Assembly (NCBI GenBank): GCA_910589415.1
Contig: OU342635.1
Coordinates: 15,624,001-15,688,000 of the forward strand
Source: Malachius bipustulatus
Taxonomy: Eukaryota; Arthropoda; Insecta; Coleoptera; Melyridae
Length of the DNA: 64,000 nucleotides
Reading direction: 5' to 3'
The notes below the pieces were generated by a model. The model had not been told where the DNA came from. It saw only the letters and a program-made list of their open reading frames with translations, and made no database searches. Numbering within the stretch: the first letter of the stretch is position 1; every line of letters begins with the position of its first letter. A program made the translations under genes and the position numbers. Of the stretch, positions 48,901 to 61,059 are shown piece by piece.

Positions 48901-51900
48901 TAAACATCATCATAATTTTTTTTTTTAATATAACTGCCATTTTATTAATGCGTAAGTATTTCTTGAAATTTTGCGAGGTCAAAGGTTATATAATTTTCAG
49001 TTCAATTTCTTTAAAAATATGCTCATAAATGGTTATAGAAATTTACAATTTTTCCCCTTTTATTGTGACTATAATCACGTATTTTTTTTTACATTAACGT
49101 AAAGTTCGAACTAATGTCCTTCCAATTTTGTTAATTTGGTTTCAAAGTTATTTTTGAATCTTGTTTATACAGAGGTGCAAAAAATAGCAATTTTTACGAA
49201 ACTTCTAATGACCGCCATTTTGAAACGGCTCGACCGATTTTGCTGAAATGCAATACCAGACCACTCCTTGTGGTTATCTTACTTCCAAAAAAATTGGGAG
49301 ACAGGATCGATAGACCTTTGATAAATTTCGGTGATTTTCGTAAAATTAAAAATAATACACTATAATATCCTGGGTCATAATATGAGGCATTTTCATACCT
49401 ACCTGCCAAAGGGGATAAAATGTAATACTTTTTATCTCGTTGCAGAAAAAATAAATTTAATATTGGGTACCTACTTACTTTTATTTATATTACCGATATT
49501 GATATTTTGATAAAAAAATGGTAATTTATGAAAGTTTTTTTTTTTTTATTTTTTTTTTTTACAGAATAGTGTGAAGTTTCCGGGGACTAAGAGACAAGCA
49601 TAGTTATAAATAAATTGCAGCTCCAAAGTGTGAATTAAAAAATTAGGAAAATTATCAAGAAAACAGTTTATTGCAAAAAACACTAATAAGGGATTCAGAA
49701 AAAAACAGTAGAGAAAAAATATGTCAAAAGAGACTTTTTTACCGAGGCTTGAAAAGTATTTTTTAGGAACCTTCACCTGAATTTTCTGCACTGAATAATG
49801 AAACACCTTGTATATTCCATAAACATATACTGGAGAATGGCTAAAAAAAATTTAACATTTTTGTAACAATTTTAAACAATTCAAAATATTTTTCCACAAA
49901 AAAAAGAAAATGGTACCTTGACCTGGGTCCTTTTTGATTGGTCCGTTTGATTAAAGAAGCTACCCGAACTCAAAATGTCAACATAATTTTCCTACACGAA
50001 AGGTATTATAATATGAACTTATGACAATAATAATAATACTACTACTTAATAGGTGGCTTCTAAGAAACCATAACAAAAACGTGTAGGTATGTTTATACTT
50101 TCACTATAATAATTAAAAAAAAAATAGGCAGTATGTTAAGTACCTACGTATGTACATGTTTACATCTTTCAGGAGCAGAAGAATAACAATAAATATAAAC
50201 CTGACGTCTTATAGATATTCTTATGGGTTTTTTATACCTACAGCATTCTCATTCATTACTCTCATCTCTCACAATAATAGCAATTGGGAATTTTTAATTT
50301 CAGTCCAGGATATTATTGACCACCGAATATTTCTCTAAATTATGAGTCTAGGGGAAATTCGTTCCCCTTTAAGAAACGAATAACTCGAAAGTAAATGTTA
50401 TTTTTCTTCTGCGTATATGGAAATCCCTAATCTATCACACGAGTTTGTTAATAAATTAAATGATTCACACGACGCAATAGGTTTCAATTAAAATTCATAA
50501 AATGCAGTTCCTGATTATTAATCTAAAAAAATACATTTTTCAAAAACGAATTGCATTTCAATTATTTATTGTCCTAATTTAACAAATTTACTAAACAAAC
50601 TCTAGAAAAATGAATAATACAACGAGGGCAAGCAGCAATTTTAAATATATTATTAGCTTACTTTTTTTTTACTTGAGCACATAGAAAAAAAAATGTACAT
50701 CCACTTTATCACTTTCAACTACAAACAACTATAAGTAGAGATGAAGAAAATAATAATGCGCGGAATGTTATTTATTTCCTTTCAAAACATCAATTTTTTG
50801 CAGTTCATTTACATAGGTACCTTGTTTACTTTAGCCTTAAATTCCAATCGATGCAATAATAATTATAAAAGTAAATGAAGGAATAAAAAAAATGTCATTA
50901 TGTCGATTTACTCTTTAGGCAAGAAAGGCAGCTGTTCAAGGGCGGCATTTTTTTTTGGGGGGGGGGACAAATAAATAAAAAATTGACATAAATCAGTAAG
51001 TATGGCTATTGATTAAAATTTATGTTTTCAACCCTTATAACTTTGTAGAGTCTGCAGGATTTTTAAAACATTAGTGTTTTATTTATATATCATCCATAAG
51101 TATGGATTATTTAAAATAATCCATATTAGGGATTTCAATATTGCAATTAGAGGTAAATTTTATTAAAAATCGTCACCAATTGAAATAAAGGTTTTGGATT
51201 GGGATGATTAAAATCGTCATAAATAGACAAAACTTTCAACCTGGAAATAATTGTTCTCCTTGAATATTTAACTCTTCTTAGCTCAATAATTTTAAATTAA
51301 TAATAAAACTAAATGCAAAAAATACACATTTACCAGTACCTATACCTATTGAGACATGTTTGATATTACAACACTATTTTTGTAAACAAGTACTTTGAAA
51401 AAAGTCAATTTTTCATAAGCGGAAAACGAAAAATTTGTGAAATTAATAGAATTGTTGAAAACGATTTTCTCTTTTGAAAAAAAGTACCTATATAACTATA
51501 CGAACAGATTTGAAGCATGAATGAGTAAGTATAAGTAAGTAATAAGTAAATTTCAAACAATTTAAATTATAACTTTTTGGTTGCATTACATAAATTGGAT
51601 TAATTACTTTTATTATTGATTACAAACCAATCATGATTAAATTACTCGAGTCTTATATGTAATAATTATTCCTATACTCCCTCATAATAATAGATAAGTA
51701 TTATTTGCTCCTCTACTTATAAAAAATAATTTTTTTCACTCACCTGACTTGCTTTTAAAAAGCTTTTGAAGAAGAAGTCTATGTATGTCTATAAGCGACA
51801 TTTGGCAAAACGCTGAATATTACAAAACGGTAAAAGAAAAAAAAAATCACAGCCCGACTTGGAATTTTTCTCATACGTAAATAAATGACATGAGTACGGT

Positions 51901-51959
51901 TGAGTGTTGTTGCCGAAATCAGGATTGATTTATCGCGAATGGGTTGATCGGTTTCATGT

Positions 51960-52200
51960 TTTAAGTAGTGTTACCTAGCTCTCTAGTAAAGCGCGGCAGA
52001 TGAGAAACGAATGCGGAGTCACGGACTCGGAACCCCGGAGTTCTCTAGTGGGGTAAACGATCGCCGATATGCTCCGCCGGAGCCGGAGTACCACGGTCAG
52101 ATTCCAACCTAGCAACCGTCATCCAGAAGCGATAAAAAATCGGGATTCCCGTCGACCGACACACACTCCGACAGCTAGCAGGCTAATGCTAATAGCATCA
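51960..52200. other. CpG-rich patch of about 240 bp
   Basis: An isolated GC-rich, CpG-dense block in AT-rich surroundings. It includes the kappaB-like word at 52142-52150 but no open frame worth calling. It could be a promoter or non-coding first exon of a gene outside the window or of an upstream cactus transcript, or an old repeat. Confidence 0.4.
52142..52150. promoter_or_regulatory. kappaB-like site GGGATTCCC in a CpG-rich block
   Basis: Same word as in the cactus region, here about 22 kb upstream of the cactus ATG, inside the GC-rich block 51960-52200. It could be a distal element or chance. Confidence 0.25.
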
Positions 52201-52672
52201 TTGTTTCTATTTTCATTTTAAATCATTATTAGGTGCCTGTTTACTTAATTTAGCTCAATTATTTACATTTACATACCTAGTAGGTACTTACGTAGGTACC
52301 ACACCGCATCCAAATTTTTCAGAGTCGGTACTTATGATAATAATTTGAAGTGCGTGTCCGAGATTCGGACACCTGAACAAAAGAGTTAGTAATTCGTGAA
52401 TTGTGAAAAGCCATCGCCAACATTCAATATTCTTGCGTTTTAGTCTCTCTTGCATAAACAAAAAGGAACTCCTAAGTTTTTAGAATGGGACCTAATTCCT
52501 ATAGTAAAGTACTCATTCCTCAGCAATTTCTGCATAATCGGTATAAACCAAAATTTCGCAAAAAAAAAACCTTATGGATATAACTATTTAAATAGAGGGA
52601 TAGAGGGATTTAAACAGAGCAGAAATCAGGACTTCTGCGATGTCTTGAAACAAAGTCAATGTCTCTGAGTTT

Positions 52673-53911
52673 GACCCAAGTCAAGTTAGCCACGCTTTGG
52701 CCAGCCTCGCTTCCGGCCAGGGCGAGGGGCTTCGATCAATTTTCAGCAAAAAATGATTTTTTCAGTTTATTAAGTTTGTGGCCGAAAGTTTGTGCTGATG
52801 GCCATTTATTATAAATTTTCCAGACTTTTTTCAGCTAATTTTCAGCAAAAATTATATTTTCAGTCTCTTAAGTCCATAGCCGAAATCGTGGTGGCCATCA
52901 TTATGAAATTTGAGACTTTTATTTCAATTAATTATCAGCGAAAATTTTTTTTTCTGTTTATGAAGTCCGTTAGCTTAGCTAAAAGCGTATATAGCTTGCC
53001 ATTATTATAAAATTTCTCACTTTTCTGAACAAAATTTCACCGAAAATGATTTTTTCAGCTTATAATAAAGTTCGTGATCGAAAGTGTGATTGCATGGTCA
53101 TTATAAAAAAAAATCAGACTTTTTTCAGTTAATTTTCAGCAAAAATATATTTTTCAGTTTCCTAAGTCCGCAGCTGAAAGCGTGGCTGGCCATTGTTATA
53201 AACTTTCAGACTTCAAACCTTTATCAGTTAATTTTCAGCTAAAATGTTTTTTTTCAGTTTCTTAAGTTCCTAGCTGAAAAGCGTGGCTGGCGATTTATTA
53301 TGAAATTTTCGACTTTCTTGAACAGAATTTCAGCAAAAGGGATTTTTTTCAATTGCTCAAGTCAGTAGTTGAAAGCATGGCAGGCATTATTGTAAAATTT
53401 CAAACTAAAAAAAAATTAGCAAAAATGTTTTTTTAGTTTCAAAAGTCCATAGCCGAAAGCGTGGCTGGCCATGGTTATAAAATTTCAGACTTTCTTCAGC
53501 AACATTTTAGCTTTTGCTAAATGTTGCTAAACTTGGTTTTGCAGTTTAGGTATTTAGTCTGTGGCCAAAAGTTTTCACAAAATTCAAAAGATTTCAGTTT
53601 CTTAAGTCCGCACTTGAAAGCGTACTGGCCATTATTATAAAATATCGGACCTTTTTCAGCAAATTTTCAACAACAATTATTTTTTCAGTTTATGAAGTCG
53701 TGGCCTTCCAAAAACTGCGATTTTTACAGTTTAAGATGATTTTTATTTGGTGAAATTCCATAATATTATTATCAAAACAAAAATAAATCGAATGTTTTGC
53801 ATTTTTAAGCCGTAAAAAACGAAAAAAAAGCTCAAAATTATTCGAAGTAGTCCTTCTCCCTGGCCGAAAATGTGCATGGTTGGCCGAAGCGTGGCTAACT
53901 TGACTTGGGTC
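52673..53911. repeat. Inverted-repeat-bounded tandem array (about 105-bp units)
   Basis: About nine or ten imperfect units of roughly 90-110 bp run from about 52740 to 53700. Each contains TTTCAGCAAAA...TTTTTCAGTTT.TTAAGTCC..AGC.GAAAGCGTGGCTGGCCATTATTATAAAATTTCAGAC-like sequence. The array is enclosed by a 33-bp inverted repeat, GACCCAAGTCAAGTTAGCCA at 52673 and its complement ending at 53911. Open frames inside arise from the repeats. Confidence 0.85.
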
Positions 53912-55819
53912 TGAGCATGACCGGGGTGCATTTCCCAAAACAAGCACACCAAGCAAAACGATTAAAACGAAACACCGGTCAGATTCGCGAAACGGTCCTC
54001 CTTTGCTCCAGGTTCCAGGTTTATGGGACTACGATCGATTTTGATCATTCCCGCGTCCCGTACATTGATTTCGAGGTACAGGAGCGGGTGAAGCATGACG
54101 AGGTTCTGAAATGGTATTATTAAGGTATGTCGTTTAAAAAATGTTGGTCGAGGACCGGATAATTATATGCGGCCATTATTACCCACCGTCACGACGATAA
54201 AAAGATAGCTACGTCAATATTCGCCTTGAAACAATATACACCAAAGAAAACGGCTCACAGGTTCTCATAAAAAGTTAACGAAAAAGGTTAAAACTTCGCA
54301 GTTTAGATATGTATATGTATATGGAATTAGATTGATAAGACTCCATCATTCACTGGCTATCAGGGCCAGATCTCCCACTAAGCATTATATAACAAATTCT
54401 TTAACAGAGCGAAAAATTGAGTTCGTATATAATTCTCTAATACTAACAAAAACCTGAAGAAAACTTCTATACCGAGTCATACAACACAATGTGTGCGAGG
54501 TGACACTCGCCAGAAAACCGACCCCTGAGGTAAAACACAGTTCCGCCGTGGCTTGATTTATTGTTTTGTAGTATTATCATTTACGATTCACAATCGTTTT
54601 CAAGTTTTTCCCATTTTGCCTATACATGCAAGGGTACAAATTGATTATTGGTACAGTACATGTTACCGTTCTCTGGGCTTTTTAGTGGTGACACGAGCTC
54701 CGTTTCGACACGAGAAGTCCGTTTCCCGGATCCGATTGTCTGGTGAGCTAAGCCGACAATGGTTTCGACAACCGGAATGGCAACCTGAGCTCTCGAACGA
54801 CCTTGACTATGGTCCTCATTATAGTTAAGTCCGCGTGAATAATGCTTGTAAATAATCTCTCTGGAATTGACATGAGCCTCTTCGACAACCTAACATTAAT
54901 CAAAGGTTATGTTGTCAGACTTGACGGAGTGAGTTGGTCTCGCGATAAAAAAAAGAGAATAAATTCTAGGTCGAGGAAGTTACAGGATAGTAACGGGTGG
55001 CTTACTTTTCGATCATTCAGCTCTGCCATCAATAAATTCTACTCTCACGTCCTGGGTCTTGCCTCCTGGATGCGTACTCTGATGATTATCTATCATTCGC
55101 TGGATCTTTAAATCCTTGCGGGTGCCAATACAGAGAGCTACTTCAACAACACATCCTTCCTCTGACCTAGTGCGAGATTAAGACATTATCCACAATAAAG
55201 TTCTCCACTGATTTTACGGACGCTGCAGGAAGAGAAGCCTAAATTCCTTTCACTATCAATCTTGAATTACATGCTGGCAAAACTATTGATCTCTTCCTTA
55301 GAAATAATTCCGAGAAGTTTGATTTTTCCGACATGGGATGATCATATAAATAATATCAGCTTCCTGCGCTGAAAAAAGCCGCCACACCACAATCTTACTC
55401 TACAAGTGTAACGCAGAAAAGAGGGAAAGAATTACTCACATGTAAATTCACAAATTTATTTCGTCAGGGCCGTCGTTTTTCTAGTCACTCACCGTTTCTC
55501 TTGCCTTGCGACGTCTCGGCTCACTCCCTAAAGAGTTTAAAACTTGCATAAGTGTCTTATTCCTCCTAAAGCTTGCTTAAGCTTATCATTAACTAACGCT
55601 TAGCCTTCTTGGTAGCCTCTCTCCGGAGCTGTGACATTACCTTGCTGAAGATACGTAAATCACTGTTCAAGGTCATTGCTGAAGTTACTCGACTCAAGAC
55701 TCTACTTAAGACATCTTGCTCTTAAGCCGTTGATCGTAGCCTTGCCAAGGATTACGGCGCCAAGGCACGCAGTGGTAACCAGGACCCACCTCGGTCCTCC
55801 CGATCTCAAGGTCATTCGC

Positions 55820-56075
55820 GGGAGGTCGGCAGGATCCTCTCGATCCTTCACTCCCGGGGAACCACCAGGCGGTCAGCAGGATCCATCTTGATCCTTCACG
55901 TCCGGTTAGAGACCACTGGGCATTCTGCAGGATCATCCTCTCGATCCTTCCCGCCCAGGCCACCATAGGCGTTCTGCAGGATCATCCTCTCGATCCTTCA
56001 CGCCCGGTTCGAAACCACTCACGGGTGATCGGCAGGATCATCCTCTCGATCCTTCACACCCGGAACAAAGTCCGG
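55820..56075. repeat. GC-rich minisatellite, five units of about 50-56 bp
   Basis: Five successive units each contain GCAGGATCATCCTCTCGATC or a close variant, followed by CTTCACGCCCGG and a variable tail. The adjacent 56090-56260 has CACATGCAGGCCACACAGGCC-like words in looser repetition. Confidence 0.85.
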
Positions 56076-56566
56076 CCACACTGGCCTCCACTCTGACCTA
56101 CACATGCAGGTCACGCAGGCCACACGGGCCGCTCTCAGGTCTCTCTCGGGTCTACACATGCAGACCACACAGGCATCACTTGCCTTCGGCCACCAAGCCG
56201 CTCTCAGCCTCACAGGCTACAGACCTTCTCTCAAACTAACACATGCACGGGCCACACAGGCCCACTAGAACTCTACGATCAACGCTCATTTCTCCTTAAC
56301 ACTTCAGCAATTTAGACATCTTCAGCACTCATTAATCTTTGTCTCTCAATAAGTACTTATCATGATTCTGTGTTTCACTGATTTACCTCTATGCCTATTC
56401 ATGCTTTATTTATTCATGCTTTACATGCAGTCTCTCCTTTTGACTCTAAACAGATCTGAGCTCATTAACTTCAATTCTTAAGACAGGCTAATAATAATAA
56501 TTATCTTTATCAATTATATCTCAATTAATAATCATGATTACTTAACTCTCTGTTGCGTATCCTAAC

Positions 56567-56661
56567 TCTATTTATCTTAGGAATAGGACACTTAGTGAGT
56601 ACATCAACTCACATCAATTATATCTTAGGAATAGGACACTTAGTGAGTACATCAACTCACC
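56567..56661. repeat. 49-bp tandem duplication
   Basis: Two identical copies of ATCTTAGGAATAGGACACTT plus AGTGAGTACATCAACTCAC, 49 bp apart. Confidence 0.9.
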
Positions 56662-57879
56662 TGTTATCTATTACAAAAGAACGCCAGAATGCACCAAACA
56701 CAAACACAAGAAATCACCAACTCACTCAACCACTTTCAAAACACAACTGATCGATCAGGAGTAGGTACTTACCACCCCGCGTCTTACAGTCAAGTAGGGT
56801 CAATGGACATTTCATTTCTTTCACGCAACGGATGTTAATTCTTCAGCATCCGGATGTTTATATTAACCAAGCGACCGGTTGAGTTACTGGATTTCGATAC
56901 CAAATATGTAATGAATGAGATGAATCAGATTTACGTCTTACACAAGGATCAGCAAACTGGGATGATTTGCGTACACCTGATTCATGTAAATCTCCAAAGT
57001 TCCTCACAGGCGTTATTTTGATCGGCCTCACTCGCAGAAATGAGCTCATTTGAAAAACAAATCTTAATTCAACAACTGCAAACTTGCAGTGGAAACCAAC
57101 TAAGAACACAGATTATTGTAATCGTCCCAGCGATAGGAGTCATACCGATTTTCTGAAGGCCAGAGGGAGGTGCAAGAAGAATCCACCGATCAGGCCAAAA
57201 ATAACTGTATTGAGCAAAACGTGAACAAAATATCTTACCTTTCTGCAAATAAAAATAAATAAAAAATATTGTATGGCTGTGGTAAAGTCCAAGTGTCAGA
57301 AGTTTTCAAGTAGCCTCTGACATAACTTAACGACTGCTGTGAAGCAGCCGGTAGCCCCTTTTTAACGTACCTCCCGGAGCACGATCGGTCACGGATTTCT
57401 GCAAGTAACAGAGCTTTTTGGTTCCTAGAGAATTTCATAATCAAAATTTTGCGACAAGCTATTGTCCACCCTTAACATGTCTTGACGGCAGCATTGTGAC
57501 ATTTTCCTAAGACAAGGTTAATGTCTTTGCAAAAAACGTTTGCCAAAAACTCTCTTATGTTGAAATTTGTATTAGGGAAATAAAATTTGGGCAGAAGATT
57601 GTTGAGCGAATACTCCCGTCTATAGACACCACCAAGGCAAGAGGACCGACAAGATACAAGCAATTGTTTTGAAAAAATGCGCCCCAGAACTGACACCTAC
57701 ACTTTGTCTTCCTATCGGAATTGCGTTCTGGACGACCCCAACTATGATCCTTAAATTAAATCCGCTCAATTGACATGATGCATGAGTCGTTTCGGTAATA
57801 CAACATCAATCAATTCCTATTACGTTGTCAGGCTTGATGTAGTGGAGCAGGTCTGACGATTAAAAAAAATCTAGGTGGC

Positions 57880-60370
57880 GGCGGTAATGTTTATCAAAGT
57901 TTGATTATTGTTATGCGTTTCCTACATAAAAAAATTGTTGTCCAAGTATATTATATTAAAAACAATTTACATAAATAATTATATTAGAGTGTTCTCTATT
58001 TAGGTAAGTACCTATCTCATTCTAGTTAAAGGCTGTAAGTACCTATAATGTTTAAATCGTAAATAACAAGAAGATGGAGTAATTAAGTTAATTGGTAGGA
58101 TATTCCAAGATCGTTAGGAAATCCAATATAAGTAAAGCCACTAAAAATTCTCAGCAATCTTTGGTTGAAGAGTAGGATGTTGTACCTGATGGACTATGTC
58201 CTGACCGACTAAAATTACAGATCGGTTAATTACCTTTTCTCAGCTGGGGAAGACAACGCGAAACATTGAAAAAGAATGATCTTGAAATTCGGACAAATAA
58301 AATGATTAGGCCCCCACATTTATTTAATAATGAACATACCTTGCCTACCTAAATTAAAGCAATTTAATCATGATGTCTTTAATTTAAAGTAGGTACTTAA
58401 GAAAAAAAAATGAAGGATTTTAAGTTGGATTGGATAATTAATTTGTTTTTTATTATTATTATTTAATTCGAATTTAATTATAATGTATCTATTTTTTTTC
58501 TTAAACAGCCTTCCCCCCATGAGAACCAACCATATATTTCAAGTTTTTTTTTTTTTTGATGAGTGTATGGTATTTCATAGCGTGGATAGTTTTAGTAGCT
58601 ATACCAAGAATTGCACTCTTAAAAATTGTTTCTGCTGACCTGACAATGACAATGGAGAATACCTAATCAATATAATGGAGAAAATTGTGACATAAAAGTG
58701 AATATGGCCTTCCCCTTCGGTTATGTATTTGGATTTCCAGGTTTCTTTCAAATAGACGATTGCGTGTCGTTTGTCGGTATCGAGGGCGCATCACCTGACT
58801 CAGACCATCTTTTTCTGCAAACTGATTGACAATTAAATACTAACTCGCTTTCTTGTGTCTGTCTGCGGTACAAATCTTGCTAAAAACTTAAAGATATCCA
58901 AATGGCAGCGTCTATTAATAGATGTTCCGCGACAGATGAACATAACATTATAATCTCATCAAGATGTGTAAATTTGATCGAAGAATTACACATTTACAAA
59001 ACTGAGCCCAAGTTTTTCGTTTTAAATCTTGCAATTATTTCCGTAACTATTACAAAATTTATAGGTACCTATAGGTAGTACCTACTAATAAAACAGCTAA
59101 TAATTATTAACTTTGGTTGCGCAACTATACATATACCGACACCTACTAGAACCTTGATAATGAAATTCAAGGATTAATAAAGCAAATATTTTGCGGTTTT
59201 ATTTACTTTCTCATTATAGTACGACTTGTTTATTTAAATTAATTTGCTCATGGACGCGTAGTTTGCATTCGACTTTCACTCGCATCTCTCTCGGTCCCCG
59301 GTTTGGGATTATGGAAATACGCGCCGATTCTTGGTAATTGTTTGCAAATACCTGGGATGATTTACATTGAAACGAAACCGTTACAGCATGCTTGTGTGCT
59401 GTAGATGTAGATAGGCATAAATATTGGAATATCCACATTGTTATTGAGCAATCCAAATTTAGCTATCTAGGTGGGTACTTTCCCAGTTTTCCCCTATGAC
59501 GATTGATGAAAAAGTATTTCACTTTAGGTAGGTATTATGTACCTTATACCACTCGGCCATAAAAATCCACGTACACCTTTATAGCTCTTCTCTCTTCTAA
59601 AGTATTTATAACATAATATAAGTAGATACATAGGTTTATGTTTATAGGTACTAAACTAAAACACTATCGGCTATAAAAAAATACCTGACACGTCAAAGAA
59701 TTTCACTGTTTCAATTTTATGACCATTCTTAGGTCAAAATTATTGTATTTCAGTTAATGTTTGAAGGGGGGTATTCTTTTTATATTTTCAAAATCGTCAC
59801 ATCAAATCCGGGAAATGGGGTATACAACCCTTAATTTTGAATAGTGAAGTGGTCAAGTCGTACCTTGCTCAGGCGTAGGAGGGACGCATCAGGCTATCGA
59901 TTTGATTTCCCAAAAGCCAGAACTTATGAAGATGAAGAAGCGGCTTAATGCGATAAAAAGAGACCATGCAATTTGATTCTATAAATTTTTCTCGTACACG
60001 TACGCAAGAAACATTTTTAAATTCAGATTTTGTGATTTAATATATTCAACACAGACGCCGACATGTTTGATTTTACTGATCTCCAGCCACAACAGCGCCG
60101 CCTAGCGGAATGTCTTGGCGCCCATACCACTCATTTTCTAAACACTTTTAAGAGGTCAAATTCCTCTGTTGTTCATATATTTTTCTTTGGCGGGTAACTA
60201 ACAGCTCCCCAATTTTTTTTTTTCCAAAAAAATATTCATATTATAACGAGACCGCTCTGGAAAAATTCTAGTAATTACTTCTTTAACATTCTAGTCCACC
60301 ATTTTCTTTGTTTACATACTGGATTAGTCAATGACACCATCGCGGCAGTTCGACGCAGGTCTGGAATGAC
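57880..60370. other. Intergenic AT-rich sequence
   Basis: Nothing beyond AT-rich DNA, short ATAGGTACCTA-type microsatellite words and poly-T runs was recognised. The 80-codon minus-strand frame at 59214-59456 has no recognisable feature. Confidence 0.5.
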
Positions 60371-60371
60371 G

Positions 60372-60742
60372 TGTTGACGGTCGATGGGATTTCTGCAATC
60401 TACGAGAGTCGAGAATGTACCTACTAGAACGTGACTACTGATGCGTCGGGGGACTATATAAGGACCGCCGTATGGCTGCGTGGGGCAGTGGTAGTCTGGA
60501 CGTAGAGTGAAGCTGAAGGCAGAGCAGTAGTAACTAGTGGAAACTGAAGTATAGACAGAGCAGTAGTGAAGTGAAGTGTGAAGTAAGGAAGCCAGTAGTG
60601 ACAGTATAGCGAATTATAAAGAAGCTGTGTTTAGTGTGTTTGATTATTTAGAATTAGAGGTTATAACTTTAACTTGGGTTAGTCAATAAAGTAATTTGCA
60701 AGACTTTTAAGTGGTAAATTTATTATTGTGAGACCCGTAACA
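60372..60742 (+). repeat. Probable solo LTR
   Basis: TGTTGACGG at the left and CCGTAACA at the right give TG...CA ends with short inverted termini. In the correct order between them are a TATATAAG box (60455-60462), a G/A-rich transcribed stretch and an AATAAA (60685-60690), the layout of an LTR. No matching second LTR, internal region or target duplication was found. The exact left end is uncertain. Confidence 0.5.
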
Positions 60743-61059
60743 ATATAATAACTCTGCCAACAGAATCCCGCCGCGTCACACCCACAAATATCGCCCTGAA
60801 TGGGGGCCTTAAAGTTCTCGAATCCGGTTCATTTTCAATAGGTAGTATTTGGGAGTACCTCCTGAGAAATTTCAACCAGATCGCTATAATTTTTAGACAC
60901 TTATTAGAGTGTTTCCAAGCTATTCCCAAAAAAAATACAACACTTCCCTGTAACGGATCCTGCAAATTTTCAATAGGCTTCTTAGGACCGTGCGCCGTTT
61001 TAATCGAACAAAATTTCAACTCCCCTCGATGTAAAACAGAGGCTTTAGAATGTTTATTT

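Larger units (their letters stand above)
45902..52670. other. AT-rich region with dispersed degenerate repeats
   Basis: No supported gene. The segments around 47700-48250 and 49500-50260, and also 39450-40610, share degraded words such as TTCTAAGAAACCATAAC, CAGAAGAATAA and TGGCAGTTTTTGATTG. 48590-48730 and 49165-49290 are related to each other (CGCCATTTTGAAAC, ATTTTGCT-AAATG). Homopolymer runs are common. A GC-rich patch is listed separately at 51960-52200. Confidence 0.6.
54800..57880. repeat. Pair of diverged direct repeats about 2.9 kb apart
   Basis: 54780-54950 and 57715-57875 share GACTATGGTCCT/AACTATGATCCTT, GAATTGACATGA and TATGTTGTCAGACTTGA-like words in the same order and orientation, at perhaps 65 per cent identity. 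They may be remains of long terminal repeats or of an old duplication. The sequence between holds the minisatellites listed below and no recognisable gene. Confidence 0.4.

Noticed and set aside
52673..53911. Regularly spaced repeats resembling a CRISPR array
   Set aside because: Units are contiguous, diverged and about 105 bp with no unique spacers, and the sequence is from an insect. It is a tandem satellite-like array.
56858..57696. Several minus-strand frames of 69-83 codons
   Set aside because: No domains or splice structure. Ordinary frequency for random sequence of this composition.
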